Positions 43,651 through 55,582 of a stretch of DNA of 64,000 nt are shown piece after piece. The notes below the pieces were generated by a model. The model saw only the letters and a program-made list of their open reading frames with translations. It was not told the origin of the DNA and ran no database searches. The number at the start of each line of letters is the position of its first letter. Position 1 is the first letter of the stretch. The translations under genes were made by a program, and so were the position numbers. This DNA comes from Tieghemostelium lacteum (taxonomy: Eukaryota; Evosea; Eumycetozoa; Dictyosteliales; Raperosteliaceae), in NCBI GenBank assembly GCA_001606155.1, contig LODT01000037.1:992001-1056000 (forward strand). The letters are read 5' to 3'.

Positions 43651-46005
43651 CTAATTCTTTATAATTTTATTTAAATGATTTAATGTTATTTTTGGTGGTG
43701 TTTTTAAACTGATTTCTTTTCCTTTAGGTTGTGGTTGTACTTTTAGAGTTTGCAAGAGATTTTTATGAATTTCGGAAATGTTGGAGTCTGGTAATACCAT
43801 TGATTGGAATTTTTGTAGAGCACCAGTAACATCTATTTGAAATTGATTGCTTAGATAATCAATATCAACTTTATGATTAAGTTCAATTAATTTGTGTAAA
43901 AGGGTGAAATGAAGGTGTTGGAAAGATTTTTTGATGATGATAAAGAATATATTAGTTGAGATTTCAGTTGGATTCTCACTAACTAATATATACTCTTTAA
44001 TTACCAAATATGAGAGATCAATATTAAATCTAATAGAATATTTAATTAGATACAATATATCAATACTTTTAAATAAGCCTTGATCAATGGCAATGTACAT
44101 GGTGCTAGGTGATATCTTTAAATGATATTTTTGTTTGAAAACTGAATTAATTAACTTGAGATTATCCAATGGATATCTTTTTGGATTGTCTCGGTGTAGC
44201 TGTATTAGATATTCAGATAATTCTCTATTACCCTCCACTAACGCCCTTTTTAAATGAAATCTAAAGAGTTTAGGGATAATTGGTGCGGATATCAACTTGA
44301 ACATATCCACTGTAATCAAATTAAATATATCACCGAGTTTAGTATTTAATTTAATTTCTATTTTTCCAGATGGTTCTAATGATGCCAAGAACTTTACCAA
44401 TTCTAAATTATTCAGATTACAAATCTCCATTAGGAACCAATTGGATTGTTTTTGTTTATATACTTTGCCATTTGATAGTTGTGCAGGACTGGTAAGGTAT
44501 AGTAACCTCAATGAGTCTTGGTCATTTGCCTTTAATAACGAAAGTATTAAAGTGGAGCAATCAACAATGGAAAATGGCTGCAATTTTTCAAAATATGGGT
44601 GATTAGGGTTAGTTGTCTCTGCACAAAGTTGAGTATATTTAATGATTTCACTGTAGTTTAACCAATTTGAATAGGAAACTGTTGTTATTCTGTTACCTGC
44701 ATTGGATAGGATATATTCAAGAGTGTTAATAGTTCCAGTGTACATGAAATAGAGATGACGGAATGCACTAGGTCCAATACTATAGAGGTAGTCTAGTATA
44801 TCAATTCTATTAGTGCTAGCAGCCTCATTGTGATATTCAGATAGTAGAATTAATACTCTATCAGTCCACTGAAACTCAATGAGTTTAGATACTTGAGCAC
44901 TGATGGTGAGTATAGATAAATTCTTATCAACCATTTCAACTATGTGTAAGTATTCCAAACTTCGTGAATTTAGAATATCTTTGAGATAGTTTGGTTGTTG
45001 GCTTCTTATAAAATCCAATTCCTCCCACAATTGATATCTGAAATAGAATTCAATAGGTAATGGACATTTCTTGAGTAGACCTTGTGAGAATAACCATCGA
45101 TAGCAGTTAAATACTAGTTTAGGTTGAGTCTCTTTGTCATAGAAATCACTGAGTCTTACATGTGATGGTTGTAATAGTATAGTATGGATACTGTAATGCT
45201 GGAGATACACTTGTAATTCCCTACTATTACTTCTAATTAGAGAGAATATGTACTGGACAATCTCCAAATTACCCTGTTTAATAGCGAGTATCAATGATCT
45301 TTCATATGTAAATACACCAGAACTCCATGACTCTGATCCCACTTTTGTCAAATGCATTTCATGATAGTATTTTAAAACGGTTTTTAAAATCTCTGGATAC
45401 CCTTTTAGAGCTGTAACTGGATGTGGCTCATTCAACCACATCATAGCACCCCCTTTCACTTCTTTAGTGAAAGCTGTTTGAGGTGTGCTAAAAATATACT
45501 CTATGAATGCATTGTTTTGGTACTGAAACAATGAAGTTGCGAATGAACTCTCCATTAACTTCCTGTCAATGAGAAATTTCAAAATCTCTGTATCACAATC
45601 TAACAATTCATATGATCCCAAAACATTAACCCTATTGTACCCATTAACATATTTATCCTTTGCAGACTCTTTAGTACATAAATGTTTCAAATAGATATCA
45701 AATTCATTTTGATACTCTTGATAGAACATTATAAATTCACTAAATGACGGTTTCATTTTAAAGAACCATGTTATATTAAATCTATTGATATCCAATGTCA
45801 GCTTATTGCATCCTAATTTAACTTCTTGATGATATTTTAATCTCTCTAACAACAATTTCATGTTTTTCCACTGCATGATATCAGTTGCTGAAGCTCCATA
45901 GAAATTAAATGATCTTCCATTTAATCTACTCTGTTCTTTTACATATTTCCAAATCAAATTACTTATATATATATTTTTAAATACATGATTATATAAGTTA
46001 TCCAT
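43651..46005 (-). CDS. Ankyrin-like dictyostelid family protein A
   Basis: 784 residues from the ATG at 46005, chosen because it aligns with the start of its neighbour (MDNLYNHVFKNIYISNLIWK against MDELFIRVFKNKYIFNLIWR). The body is a series of degenerate helix-loop-helix units of ankyrin type (YERSLILAIKQGNLEIVQYI, LVEGNRELSEYLIQLHRDNP), without enzyme motifs. The gene ends only 8 bp past the convergent MACPF gene 2. The family is recognisable but its function is not. Cytosolic, no signal or membrane helix. Confidence 0.7.
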   Translation of the reverse strand: MDNLYNHVFKNIYISNLIWKYVKEQSRLNGRSFNFYGASATDIMQWKNMKLLLERLKYHQEVKLGCNKLTLDINRFNITWFFKMKPSFSEFIMFYQEYQNEFDIYLKHLCTKESAKDKYVNGYNRVNVLGSYELLDCDTEILKFLIDRKLMESSFATSLFQYQNNAFIEYIFSTPQTAFTKEVKGGAMMWLNEPHPVTALKGYPEILKTVLKYYHEMHLTKVGSESWSSGVFTYERSLILAIKQGNLEIVQYIFSLIRSNSRELQVYLQHYSIHTILLQPSHVRLSDFYDKETQPKLVFNCYRWLFSQGLLKKCPLPIEFYFRYQLWEELDFIRSQQPNYLKDILNSRSLEYLHIVEMVDKNLSILTISAQVSKLIEFQWTDRVLILLSEYHNEAASTNRIDILDYLYSIGPSAFRHLYFMYTGTINTLEYILSNAGNRITTVSYSNWLNYSEIIKYTQLCAETTNPNHPYFEKLQPFSIVDCSTLILSLLKANDQDSLRLLYLTSPAQLSNGKVYKQKQSNWFLMEICNLNNLELVKFLASLEPSGKIEIKLNTKLGDIFNLITVDMFKLISAPIIPKLFRFHLKRALVEGNRELSEYLIQLHRDNPKRYPLDNLKLINSVFKQKYHLKISPSTMYIAIDQGLFKSIDILYLIKYSIRFNIDLSYLVIKEYILVSENPTEISTNIFFIIIKKSFQHLHFTLLHKLIELNHKVDIDYLSNQFQIDVTGALQKFQSMVLPDSNISEIHKNLLQTLKVQPQPKGKEISLKTPPKITLNHLNKIIKN

Positions 46006-46130
46006 TGATGGTGTTCTTAATGCAATTGTTAAAGAAATCGGGTGTACTGTGACCCTGATCACAGAAAAAATCTATTTTTGATTGAAATAAGATGAGAAAT
46101 AAAACTGAATCAAATTTTAAAAATCTTTCA

Positions 46131-48425
46131 TTATTTATTTAAATTAAATAAAGTAATTTTTGGTATAACACCTTCATTTTTGATTTGATTAGCTCCCAAT
46201 TGTTTTGATTTAGATATTTGTTGTATCCACAATTGAAATTGGCTATTTTGAAATGTTGGCAATACAATATATTTCAAAACATCATTACGAGTCCAAATTA
46301 ATTGACCAAAATACTGAATTTGTACTTGGTGTTTTAGTTCTATTAGTTTTTTCAATAGCTTGTTATTATTATAGCTCATTGACCCTACAATTATCTGAAA
46401 AAATGTAAGAGTTGAGGTCTCTGTTGGGCTCTCTGTTTCTAAAAGATACTCTCTGATTATATAGTCAGTAAGCTTAATATCAAATTGAATAGCAAGTTTT
46501 GCTAAATTCCAATCATGTTTAGTGAAAATACCTAGATCAATTGCAGTATACAGAGCTATTGGTGAGAGCTGGTATCTAATGGATGACCAAACCCTCTCTT
46601 TGTTAATTGGATATCTCTTTGGATCCTCTTTATGTAACTGATATAGATATTCTGACATTGCTTGATTTCCAACTAAAAGGAACTTTTTAAAGATAGAAGT
46701 AAAATCAGAATTGAATGGTCCACCTACCAACTTGAACATATCAACCGTGATAAATTCAAATAAACCCATATTTTTAAATTGCATGCCTTCAAGTAGCTTA
46801 CCTGATGATTCTAATGTGCAGAGATATTCCGCCAACTCCAAATTATTTAATTCAAATATGTGTTGAAGATACCAATCCATATTTCTTAGAGTTCTAGATT
46901 TGAGGTGTCTCATTTTTTGTGAACCAATATTGATATACTCTGCTTGATAAAGTAGCTGTATTGACAATTTATCATTTTTTTTCATTGCCTCCTTAAATGA
47001 AATACAATAATCATTACCTTCAAGCTTGTAGGGTTTTAACTTTCCAAAATAGGGATCTCCCGATTTTGAAGCTAAATCTTTGTATAGTTGATTATAGTTT
47101 ATAATCTCTCTATAATCATATATATATTGAAAACTGATTGATGGTACCCTATCTCCAGCCCTGTTGAGTACGTATTCAAGTGTAATTGTTGTCATAGGGC
47201 TTGAAAATTGTAAATGGTCAAAATTTTGTGTAGTTGAATCATAGAGATGCTTTAGAATGTCAATTCTATTTTGAGTAGTAGCTAAACTATGATATTGAGA
47301 AATCAAATTAGTCTCACAGCCAAACAACTTGTATTTAATTAATTTTTCTCTTTGTGAGTTGATAGTAGAAATTGAAAGGTTAATATCTACCATGGCTCTA
47401 GAATCTGGAATATCAGTTAAAAACCATGGTTCCTTTGACCTGACAAATTCAAGTTCCTCCCACAGTTTGTATCGGAAAAAGAATGCAGTAGGCAGAAGAC
47501 ATTTCTTTAATAAACCCTCTGAAAGCATCCATTTATAGCATTGGAATATATGAGATGGTTGCACTTGAGTGTCTTCAATCTCATGTACTTTTGTGAATTC
47601 TGCTCCTTCTTTAATTCTATACATCAAATTAGGATACAAGTTCTTTCCCAAACCATGGCCACTACGAAGTAGACCAAAAACAAACTTTAACGTATCCAAG
47701 TTACCACGTAAAAATAACAATTGAATTGTTCTTTCATAAACAAAGAATGCCGCAGCAGAACTACCAGTGATAGCACAAAATACGTCAAAATTGTCATGAT
47801 AGTATTTTAGTACCAGTTTCAATGTAACTTGGTCTCTTGATAAGGCAGTTACTGGATGAGCAACCTCTTTCCATTGTAATTCAATTACCTTAGTAATTAC
47901 TTCTTTGTTGAATGGTATATCAGGTGATTGGAAAATGTACTCTATCAGTGGTATATTGTTATAGTTAAAGAGTGCAGACATAAAAGTACTATCGATTAAT
48001 TTACCATCAATGAGAAACCTTATAATCTCTAGATTGCATTCCAAAACTCCTGTAACTCTAGGAGCTCCGGCTATCATCCTTTTAGATACTTGGATTACTA
48101 TATTATTAAAATAGGTATCAAATTCTATCTGATACTCTTTATAGAACAATTCAAATTCTTGAAATGTTGGTTTCATTTTAAAAAACCATTGTATGTTAAA
48201 TCTATTGATATCTAGTACCAATTTAGCGCTCTTTGATTTCACACTACTATATTCTCTAAATTTTTCCATCAATAATCCCTTTTTATTCCATTTCATTATT
48301 TCTAATGATGAGATCTCATAGTAATTCAAAGATCTACCATAACTTCTACTTTGTTCTTTTACATATCTCCAAATCAAATTAAATATATATTTATTTTTAA
48401 ATACTCTTATAAATAGTTCATCCAT
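46131..48425 (-). CDS. Ankyrin-like dictyostelid family protein B
   Basis: 764 residues, a head-to-tail paralogue of the downstream gene, 125 bp away. They share the N-terminal IWRYVKEQSRSYGRSLNYYE, the DINRFNIxWFFKMKP block, and the order of ankyrin-like helix pairs (YERTIQLLFLRGNLDTLKFV, LVGNQAMSEYLYQLHKEDPK). The two have diverged strongly, so the duplication is not recent. Function unknown. No signal peptide or transmembrane helix. Confidence 0.7.
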   Translation of the reverse strand: MDELFIRVFKNKYIFNLIWRYVKEQSRSYGRSLNYYEISSLEIMKWNKKGLLMEKFREYSSVKSKSAKLVLDINRFNIQWFFKMKPTFQEFELFYKEYQIEFDTYFNNIVIQVSKRMIAGAPRVTGVLECNLEIIRFLIDGKLIDSTFMSALFNYNNIPLIEYIFQSPDIPFNKEVITKVIELQWKEVAHPVTALSRDQVTLKLVLKYYHDNFDVFCAITGSSAAAFFVYERTIQLLFLRGNLDTLKFVFGLLRSGHGLGKNLYPNLMYRIKEGAEFTKVHEIEDTQVQPSHIFQCYKWMLSEGLLKKCLLPTAFFFRYKLWEELEFVRSKEPWFLTDIPDSRAMVDINLSISTINSQREKLIKYKLFGCETNLISQYHSLATTQNRIDILKHLYDSTTQNFDHLQFSSPMTTITLEYVLNRAGDRVPSISFQYIYDYREIINYNQLYKDLASKSGDPYFGKLKPYKLEGNDYCISFKEAMKKNDKLSIQLLYQAEYINIGSQKMRHLKSRTLRNMDWYLQHIFELNNLELAEYLCTLESSGKLLEGMQFKNMGLFEFITVDMFKLVGGPFNSDFTSIFKKFLLVGNQAMSEYLYQLHKEDPKRYPINKERVWSSIRYQLSPIALYTAIDLGIFTKHDWNLAKLAIQFDIKLTDYIIREYLLETESPTETSTLTFFQIIVGSMSYNNNKLLKKLIELKHQVQIQYFGQLIWTRNDVLKYIVLPTFQNSQFQLWIQQISKSKQLGANQIKNEGVIPKITLFNLNK

Positions 48426-48636
48426 GCAATGACATTCTAAAAAAAAAAAAGGTAGTTAAAAATCAAAGAATCGATTATTAGAAGAAATATTCAAAACCAT
48501 CAGTTGGTGTTGATGGTATAAATCAGAAAATAAACAAATTAAAATAAAATCTATTTATATATTATAAAATTAATTAATTTCTTTTAGGGTTTTTTTTTTG
48601 TTTTATTATTATATTAAACATATAGTATCAAATGGC

Positions 48637-49188
48637 TTAAGCGTTTGGAGTTGAGTCTGGTAATGGGGTACCTGGACAGTAGGTATCTTTGATACCAGAT
48701 AACAAAATACCAATAATGAGACCATATAGACCAAGAGCTTCAGAGAAAATCAAAATCAACATCATAATAACGTATAATTTAGTTTGTTGACCGAAAGCTC
48801 TAACACCAGAGTCACCAACAATACCAATAGCCATACCAGCAGCCAAACCACAAAGACCTACAGTCAAACCAGCACCAAGATCAGTAAAGCTCTTTAATAA
48901 GGTGTAGTTTTCGTTTGGTTTGATACCACCAACAATAATGACACAAATAATTAAACCATAAATAGCAATAACACCAGCAAAAATGACTGGAATGAAAGCT
49001 CTGATGACAAGTTCTGGTTTCATAACACCCATATTGGAAATACCAACGGCGGATTTAGCAGTACCATAAGCGGCACCCATAACTGTGAAAACGAGAGCTG
49101 AAGTGACACCCATAGCACCAAAGAATGGAGCATAGATTGGACAAGCTTCAGTAATGATACGAGCTAATAAAGCTAATAATTGAATCAT
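48637..49188 (-). CDS. vatP: V-ATPase proteolipid subunit c
   Basis: 183 residues with four transmembrane helices. The first hairpin is [20 protein letters not shown] with GAAYGTAKS. The proton-carrying glutamate is E150 in [20 protein letters not shown] in helix 4. Forms the rotating c-ring of the vacuolar proton pump on endolysosomes and the contractile vacuole. The length is somewhat above the usual ~160 because of an extended C-terminus ([16 protein letters not shown]). Codon use is more regular and GC-richer than in neighbouring genes, which fits high expression. It is divergently arranged with the gene for subunit c''. Confidence 0.95.
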   Translation of the reverse strand: MIQLLALLARIITEACPIYAPFFGAMGVTSALVFTVMGAAYGTAKSAVGISNMGVMKPELVIRAFIPVIFAGVIAIYGLIICVIIVGGIKPNENYTLLKSFTDLGAGLTVGLCGLAAGMAIGIVGDSGVRAFGQQTKLYVIMMLILIFSEALGLYGLIIGILLSGIKDTYCPGTPLPDSTPNA

Positions 49189-50256
49189 TTTATCTGTAGA
49201 ATTATATCAAAATATTCAAGTGGAGGTTGAATTTAAAATGTCAAATGTTAATTAATCTCTAGGGTTTTTTCGTTGTAATATATAACAAATATATAAAAAA
49301 AAATTTTTAGTTTGTTGTGAAGATGATAATGTTTTTTTTTTTGTGTGTTTAACTATCTATTTGATCAAATTAAAACTTATTATTGATCAACAATATCTAT
49401 ACACTTGTATATATCTATTCTTCTCTTATCTATCACCTTAAACCATTTTTTTATATTAATATTAAAGATTGTGTTTGCATATTACATACATTAATTTATA
49501 TATATAAAAAAAAAGTATGTGTTTGTGTGTTCTTTTTTAAAGAATTGTGAATAAAAAAAAAATGAAAAATAGAAAATTTTTTTTTTTTAAAAAAGAACTA
49601 CGGGATAGATTTTTCTTTATGAAAAAACAGCCCTGGTTGTGTGATTGCAAAAAAACGACCGCCACTAATCTGATTTAATATTAATATTTTAATTTTAAAC
49701 TAGTATATACATTCCTGGGAACTGGGATAATGATGAACTTATCATTTCAAATCCAATATGAAAAAATACAATAGTTGTTAATATATGAACTTGGTTTATA
49801 AATAAGAACTTGTTTTATAAATAAATTAAATTTTCTGTGTTTATTTGTTGCTCATTTGAAATTTATTTGAATAAACTAAATCAATCATAGAGTTGAAGAA
49901 CAGATAGGGGAATTAGTATTAAGTACTAAGCCAAGTCATAAGTAAAAGTAATCAGATAGAAGTGAAATTAGGGAATTCCTGGTTTATACCAGGTCAATTC
50001 TAAAAAAAAACTTTTTTTTTTCATTTTTTTTGTTTTAGTTTTTGATTAAAGATTTTAGAAAAAGGGTTATATTTGGAGGTTAGTTGATATTAATAAACAT
50101 CATTATATCAATCTCCATTGAAAGTTATTCACATTCAGATATTAGACACAACCAGTTCAATCGTTTTGTGATAGAAAAATTTATTTTTTTTTTGCCATTT
50201 TATTTTTTTAAAAAGTTTTCTTTTTTGTTTGTTATATAATATATATTTGAAAAAAG
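49189..50256. promoter_or_regulatory. Divergent promoter of V-ATPase c and c'' genes
   Basis: 1068 bp between two head-to-head proteolipid genes, with long T- and A-runs near both starts, typical of strong dictyostelid promoters. One clear hairpin lies at 49973-50000. No coding sequence was seen. Shared regulation of both ring subunits is inferred from the arrangement only. Confidence 0.5.
49973..50000. repeat. Short hairpin in the V-ATPase promoter region
   Basis: CCTGGT (49978-49983) pairs with ACCAGG (49988-49993) around the loop TTAT. An outer GAATT pairs with AATTC across a two-base bulge. The palindromic core might be a binding site for a dimeric factor. Confidence 0.6.
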
Positions 50257-50963
50257 ATGTCAGTAGTACAACCAATTGGCAACTATTTCGATTCAGCAAC
50301 ATTCTTTATTGCAACAGTATCACCATCAACTTGGGCATCACTTGGTATTGGTTTGGCAATTGCCCTCTCTGTATTAGGTTCATCATGGGGTATTTGGATT
50401 ACAGGTAGTTCATTGATGGGTGCCGCCGTCAAAGAACCAAGAATTCGTTCAAAAAATATTATTTCTATTATCTTTTGTGAAGCCGTAGCTATTTACGGTA
50501 TCATTATTGCCATTATCTTACAAGTAGGTTTTTCATTGCTTCAAAGATCAAACATTTGGATTTTAAAAGGATGTTAATACAATATGTACAAATTTAGGGT
50601 AAAATTAAAGGAAAAATCAATATAGCAGACCCAGCAGCTGATTATTTAGCTGGATATATGATGTTTGGAGCAGGTGTAACAGTTGGTAAGTTTTTTTGAT
50701 TATATGATTCTTACATTTAGTCTTTCAGTAGTTTAACACAAATCTATATAAAACAATAACAATAACAAATGACAGGTTTTTGTAATGTATTCTCTGGTAT
50801 TTGTGTAGGAATTTCAGGTAGTGGTTGTGCATTAGGTGATGCTCAAAATCCAGCACTTTTTGTAAAGATGCTTATTATTGAAATTTTTGCAGGTGCTTTA
50901 GGTTTATATTCTGTAATTGTTGGTATTCTTATGGTTTCTAATTTCAATCTTGGTACCAAATAA
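50257..50963 (+). CDS. V-ATPase proteolipid subunit c''
   Basis: Three exons, 50257-50523, 50598-50685 and 50776-50963, joined in phase (donors GTAGGT, GTAAGT), giving 180 residues. Membrane helices include [20 protein letters not shown] with [14 protein letters not shown]. The conserved glutamate is E75 in [19 protein letters not shown]. The second half holds [20 protein letters not shown] and [19 protein letters not shown]. This is the c'' (Vma16-type) ring subunit, which carries an extra N-terminal segment compared with c. Present once per ring in yeast. Confidence 0.93.
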
Positions 50964-51322
50964 ACTACATAAACTACTAAAATATAAATAATAAGATATT
51001 TTTATAAAAATCAAATAAATCCCGTATAATAATAACTCAACAAAAAAAATACATAATACATATAAACTCACCAATTACACATACAATCACTAATATTGTT
51101 GGCGTTATAGTGAAGATCACCAAATCAATCATATAGATTGATAAACTAATGATTATCATTCATTATAGATCTAAAATATGAAATATGATGGAATATCCAA
51201 GCCATCACTTCTATTTTTTGCAAATATGATAATTCCAATTGGAATTTGTGATTGTGTGAAGTTGAAATTTTTTTTTTTTTAATTTTTAATTATTTCATTT
51301 TAATATTTGTATTTATTTGTAA
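50964..51322. other. Intergenic, nothing evident
   Basis: 359 bp between subunit c'' and cyclin C, same strand. AT-rich with a T-run just before the cyclin start. No other feature recognised. Confidence 0.6.
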
Positions 51323-52223
51323 ATGGCGGCCAATTTTTGGGAATCTACACATTGTCACTCTTGGTTATTAGATAGAAAGAAAATTGAAGAGTCTAATGCC
51401 AAAGATAAACAATATCTAACACCTATAGAATTAAAAAGACTTAAAATACATTTTTGTAATGTTATACAGAATTTGGGATACAATCTAAAACTACGTCAAA
51501 GAGCTATATCCACTGCCATTGTATATTTTAAAAGATTTTATTTAAAGTAAGAGAATGGTTACAGTTTATATAGTATGATAGAGTAGTTGTATATTGATAG
51601 TTATATTGTATTTAGGAATAGTTTTGTAGATTGTGAACCTAGGTTGATAGCAGTGACTTGTTTGTACTTGTCATCTAAGGTCGAGGAATGTATAACTCAA
51701 GCAAAGAAATGTGTAATGAAAATGAAGGAATTGGATAACTCATTCAACTATACAATGAATGATATATTGGAATGCGAATTCTATGTTTTGGAAGAACTAG
51801 ATTTTTGTTTGGTTATTTATCATCCTTATAAAGCACTGTCACAATATCTGGCAAGTTCTGGTATAGATGCTGCAAATATAGATATTGTATGGGGAATTGT
51901 AAATGATTCTTATAGGACTGATGTATCACTCATCTATCCGCCTTTTATCATTGCACTTGGATGTATCTATTTGTCCTCTTTTATTATTTTAAAAAAGAAG
52001 GATTTAAAGCAGTGGTTTTCGGAATTAAATGTTGATATGAAAGATGTAAGTACTATCAAAATCATTGTTTATATACATCTTTAATACTAATGTATTGGAT
52101 AAACAGGTTTGGGAAGTTTCTAAAGAATTAATAGATTTTTATGATTTTGAGAAGATTGCACTAACACCACACGAAGTACCCGAAGTAATCTATTCAAAAC
52201 TACCAATTAGAAATAAGAAATAG
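51323..52223 (+). CDS. CCNC: Cyclin C (Mediator kinase module)
   Basis: Three exons, 51323-51546, 51616-52045 and 52107-52223, in phase (donors GTAAGA and GTAAGT), giving 256 residues. The start [18 protein letters not shown] matches the signature of cyclin C. The cyclin fold follows: [59 protein letters not shown], then the second repeat [19 protein letters not shown]. It partners CDK8 in the CDK8 module, which controls RNA polymerase II-Mediator contact. The C-terminus is short, without a Pro-rich tail. Confidence 0.93.
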
Positions 52224-52358
52224 TCTCTGTATATATTAAAGAAAAAAAAAAAGAAAACTCACTATACTAGGTTTTATTTTTAATCTAATTAAATAATATA
52301 TATTTTATGTACATAAATATTTATACTCTCAAAATAGAAAGTTATTTAGTTTTCTATT

Positions 52359-53669
52359 TTAGTAGTTAAAAAAGAATTGGGTGTTGTCATTATTGTTATT
52401 ATTGCTAGCTGTTGTACCTCCACTATATCCACTTGTACTACCACCAGTTGAGGCAGTTGCACTACCTGTTGCTGTATTATAAGATGGTGTAGGAGTTGGT
52501 GGTGTTGGTGATGCTGTTCCTGGTGTCGAAGGAGTTGGTGTAGGTGTTACAGTTACACTTGGTGTTGGTGTGGGGCTTGGAGAAGAAGTAGTAGAACTAG
52601 TAGTAGTGGATGTAGTTGTCGAAGTAGTTAAACTAGGTGTAGGTGTCTCTGTTGGTGGAGGTGATGTTGGTTTTGGATTCTCAATTTTAAATGCAATTGT
52701 AGATTGATTAAGATTTACACTATAAGGTGTATGTGTTTGACATTCTCCTGAACACATTACTTTATAGAAAAAACAATTAGTAGATGTTCATGATAATGGT
52801 GTATATAGGGTTAACACATACATATCTGAACTGGAAAACTTCCATCTGAAAATGTCTCATTTTTTGCAGTTTGGAAAGGTAATGATATTTTATAGGTACC
52901 AGGTAGATAGTTGTTAAATGTCTCTGAATAGATATATTTTGATTCCTCTCTGACATAGTAGACAATGTAAACAAACTGACCGACACCCGTTGCATTTACA
53001 ACTTGGAATGTGATATCAAATTGAAATGTGCTACCTTGTTCAGCTCTATCTGGTGTAACACTACTATCCAAGAAATTAACTGCTGGATATTGTGTAACTT
53101 CACATGCTTTAACTAATTCACATGCATAAATTGGATTTATATCATCCCTGTTATATAAATGATAGATACTATAGTTAGATTATATTTGTAAAAGTGTGGT
53201 ATGTGGGTATAGATTATTTGAAACCTAAAATAACGAGTACTTACAATAAAAAGATTTTCCAAAATGTATCGTCTCCAACTGCATTGCATAGTACCTCACA
53301 TAAATCAATTTCCACCGATTTATTGAGTAGATTGCATATCTTTGAACAGGAGTCAATGATACCGTATTCACCAACAATCTTTATGAGAGTTGGTAAATAG
53401 TCATTGAGAAAGTCCACACATACAATACATGCATCAATATCAGTATGTTGTTTGCCTTCTGTAAGTAGATGATATTGACTATTGTATTTGAGATCTAACA
53501 TTCTATATAAATGCTCTTTAAGTAGTGGTCCACTCTTTACCGGTGTTTGTTCATTGCTTACTGATATCGAATAATGTTGATTCTCAATAATTTTACTTTC
53601 TGTGGTCAATGATAAATAAATAAAAAATACGAATAAAATGTATATAAATTGGTTACTAGTAAATTTCAT
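52359..53669 (-). CDS. Secreted saposin-B-domain protein with Pro/Thr tail
   Basis: Exons 53245-53669, 52822-53147 and 52359-52759, in phase, giving 383 residues. The start at 53669 (MKFTSNQFIYILFVFFIYLS) opens a signal peptide; an upstream ATG-like start would put 8 residues before it. A saposin B-type domain follows: CIVCVDFLNDYLPTLIKIVG, then CSKICNLLN and CEVLCNAVG, completed in exon 2 by YACELVKAC, with the six-Cys pattern. Next comes a beta-sandwich-like segment (FDITFQVVNATGVGQFVYIV). A long Pro/Thr/Ser-rich tail (TPTPSLTTSTTTSTTTSS) ends in SGYSGG, an Asn run and FFFNY. Saposin domains bind lipids; dictyostelids use some against bacteria. Secreted or endolysosomal. Confidence 0.8.
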
Positions 53670-54220
53670 TTTATGGTTAGGACATGTGATCATATATCAC
53701 AAAATTATTTGTGTGTAAAGAATATAGTGGAGTTGGAACCTTTTTTAAAAAATTTTTTTTTTTTCATTTTGAATATTCAGATATTTTTAGATTGATCCCT
53801 TCACCCCTTATTGATTTGTTATATACCAAATCAAAATTATAAACATTCATAATAATCATTTATTTGTAATAAGAAATTCAATTAAACAATAACTTGATAC
53901 ACATTCAAGTATATATATTTTATTTTTTTAACCTAATGCATTTACGATCGTGGTAGTTGAATTCAAGATTTTCTTATTTCCTAAGAATATTTATGATCAT
54001 TGAAAAATGGTAGATGATGATATCAGAACGGAAAGTTTCTTTCTTTCTTTAAGAATTTTCAAATTGAACAGTTGATTTTTCTGGTATCTTTTCACAATGC
54101 GAATAAAAATTTAAAATTGAAAATATCTTGAATAAATCAATTTCGTCACTTGGTATTTAACAAAAAAAAATCAAGTGATATCATTTTGATATTTCCCCAC
54201 TTCATAACATAATCAATACA
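53670..54220. other. Intergenic, divergent promoter region
   Basis: 551 bp between the divergent saposin gene and the next secreted-protein gene. Contains A/T runs and a short CTTT microsatellite near 54040. No coding, RNA or repeat element was recognised. Confidence 0.55.
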
Positions 54221-55292
54221 ATGTTAAAATTAATTTTAATTATAACTCTAGTATGTAAAACCTGTAAAAAACTAGTTTAAAATAAAGGTTAATATATTAA
54301 TATTGGAATTAAAGGCTTTAGGAGTATTCAGTAGTGTAAACTCACAACCAACTCAAATTTATAGTTTATTATCTGATGTAAATGGTTGCCAATATGAAGT
54401 AGTTGATATGGAAACTGGTAGTGACATTATTAATAATACTGTAACCGGTCTATTTGATTCCACTCCAGTTGTATTCTTCAACTATGTTGATGATGATAAT
54501 GTAGGTTATTTAAATGATATATTTCCTTAAATGGAATTTATAGATATTAATTTTCTTTTAAAGGTTTTGGTATTGGGTGAAAGTTTTGAAGGAGTGTGTT
54601 TAATTACTATTAATAGTAAAGGACATGTTGTCAAACAAAAACAAACTGTAAAATGGACTAAAGAAATTGTTGTTGCTCAAACTAGTAGTTATTACTATGA
54701 TCCAGAGTACAACACAGTGTTTGGAATTGGAGCTGGTTATAATGATAACAATGCTGTTATTGTAACTTTTAATTTCACAACTCTATTGCATAACAGTATT
54801 AATGTAACTGGTGAGGGTTTGGTAATGGGTAGTTACGATAACAATACCAAGATCTACTGGTACCTCGTTCAAAGTGACACTGGAACTGGTAAGACATTGT
54901 ACCAATACAATTTCCTTACCAAAGTCAATTCAGGTCCACTTCCACTTGTAGGAGCTCCATCAGGTTTCGCTACTATGGTAAGATACAATGATAGCTTGTA
55001 TTTAACTTCTAGTACCAACGGAAGATATAATTTAGTTACTCTATACTCTATCGACGATACCACTGGTGGTGTTAAAGAACTTGTATCACTAGAAAACTAC
55101 AATAATGAACTTGAGAACACTTATTGGTTCTCTGAGAACTATATGGTATTCTTAACTGAACCAAACAAAAATGACGATAGTTCGGCTATTACAACCCTCA
55201 ATCTTGATACTCTTCAATACTCCACAAATCAATTAGACGTTCACCTAACCATCGTCAATGAATGGCAAAAGATTTTAAATTGGGTTAAATAA
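54221..55292 (+). CDS. Secreted protein of unknown function, beta-propeller-like
   Basis: Three exons, 54221-54250 (only 10 codons), 54315-54500 and 54564-55292, all in phase 0, giving 314 residues. Splicing assembles the signal peptide MLKLILIITLALGVFSSVNS across the first intron. The mature part has repeating beta-strand units with NxS/T sites (YYYDPEYNTVFGIGAGYNDN, NNTKIYWYLVQSD, FATMVRYNDSLYLTSSTNG), suggestive of a beta-propeller. No enzyme motif and no membrane helix. The unit pattern is seen; the fold is inference. I do not recognise the family. Confidence 0.7.
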
Positions 55293-55438
55293 ACCCTTAC
55301 CTCTTAAATATCAGCCTAATATCCAAATAATATCTAAAGTCATACCTTCATTTCATTTGAAAATTCAAATAAAATATTCAAAATGAAAAATATCTTCAAA
55401 GCGATCGTGATTCTGTCAGCCTTATTTGTGGATGATTT

Positions 55439-55446
55439 TATAAAAA
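55439..55446 (+). promoter_or_regulatory. TATA-like box of the GH71 gene
   Basis: TATAAAAA followed by TTGGGGG, about 144 bp before the ATG at 55583; similar in context to the box at 38899. Confidence 0.4.
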
Positions 55447-55582
55447 TTGGGGGACTTAAGAACCTTATTTAAAATTGGATATTTTTTTTATTTGAATTGG
55501 GTGGTTGAATACGAGCTTAATTAAAAATATCTACGATATAAATCACATAAACCAAGTAAGATTAATATACCTGTTATACAAA

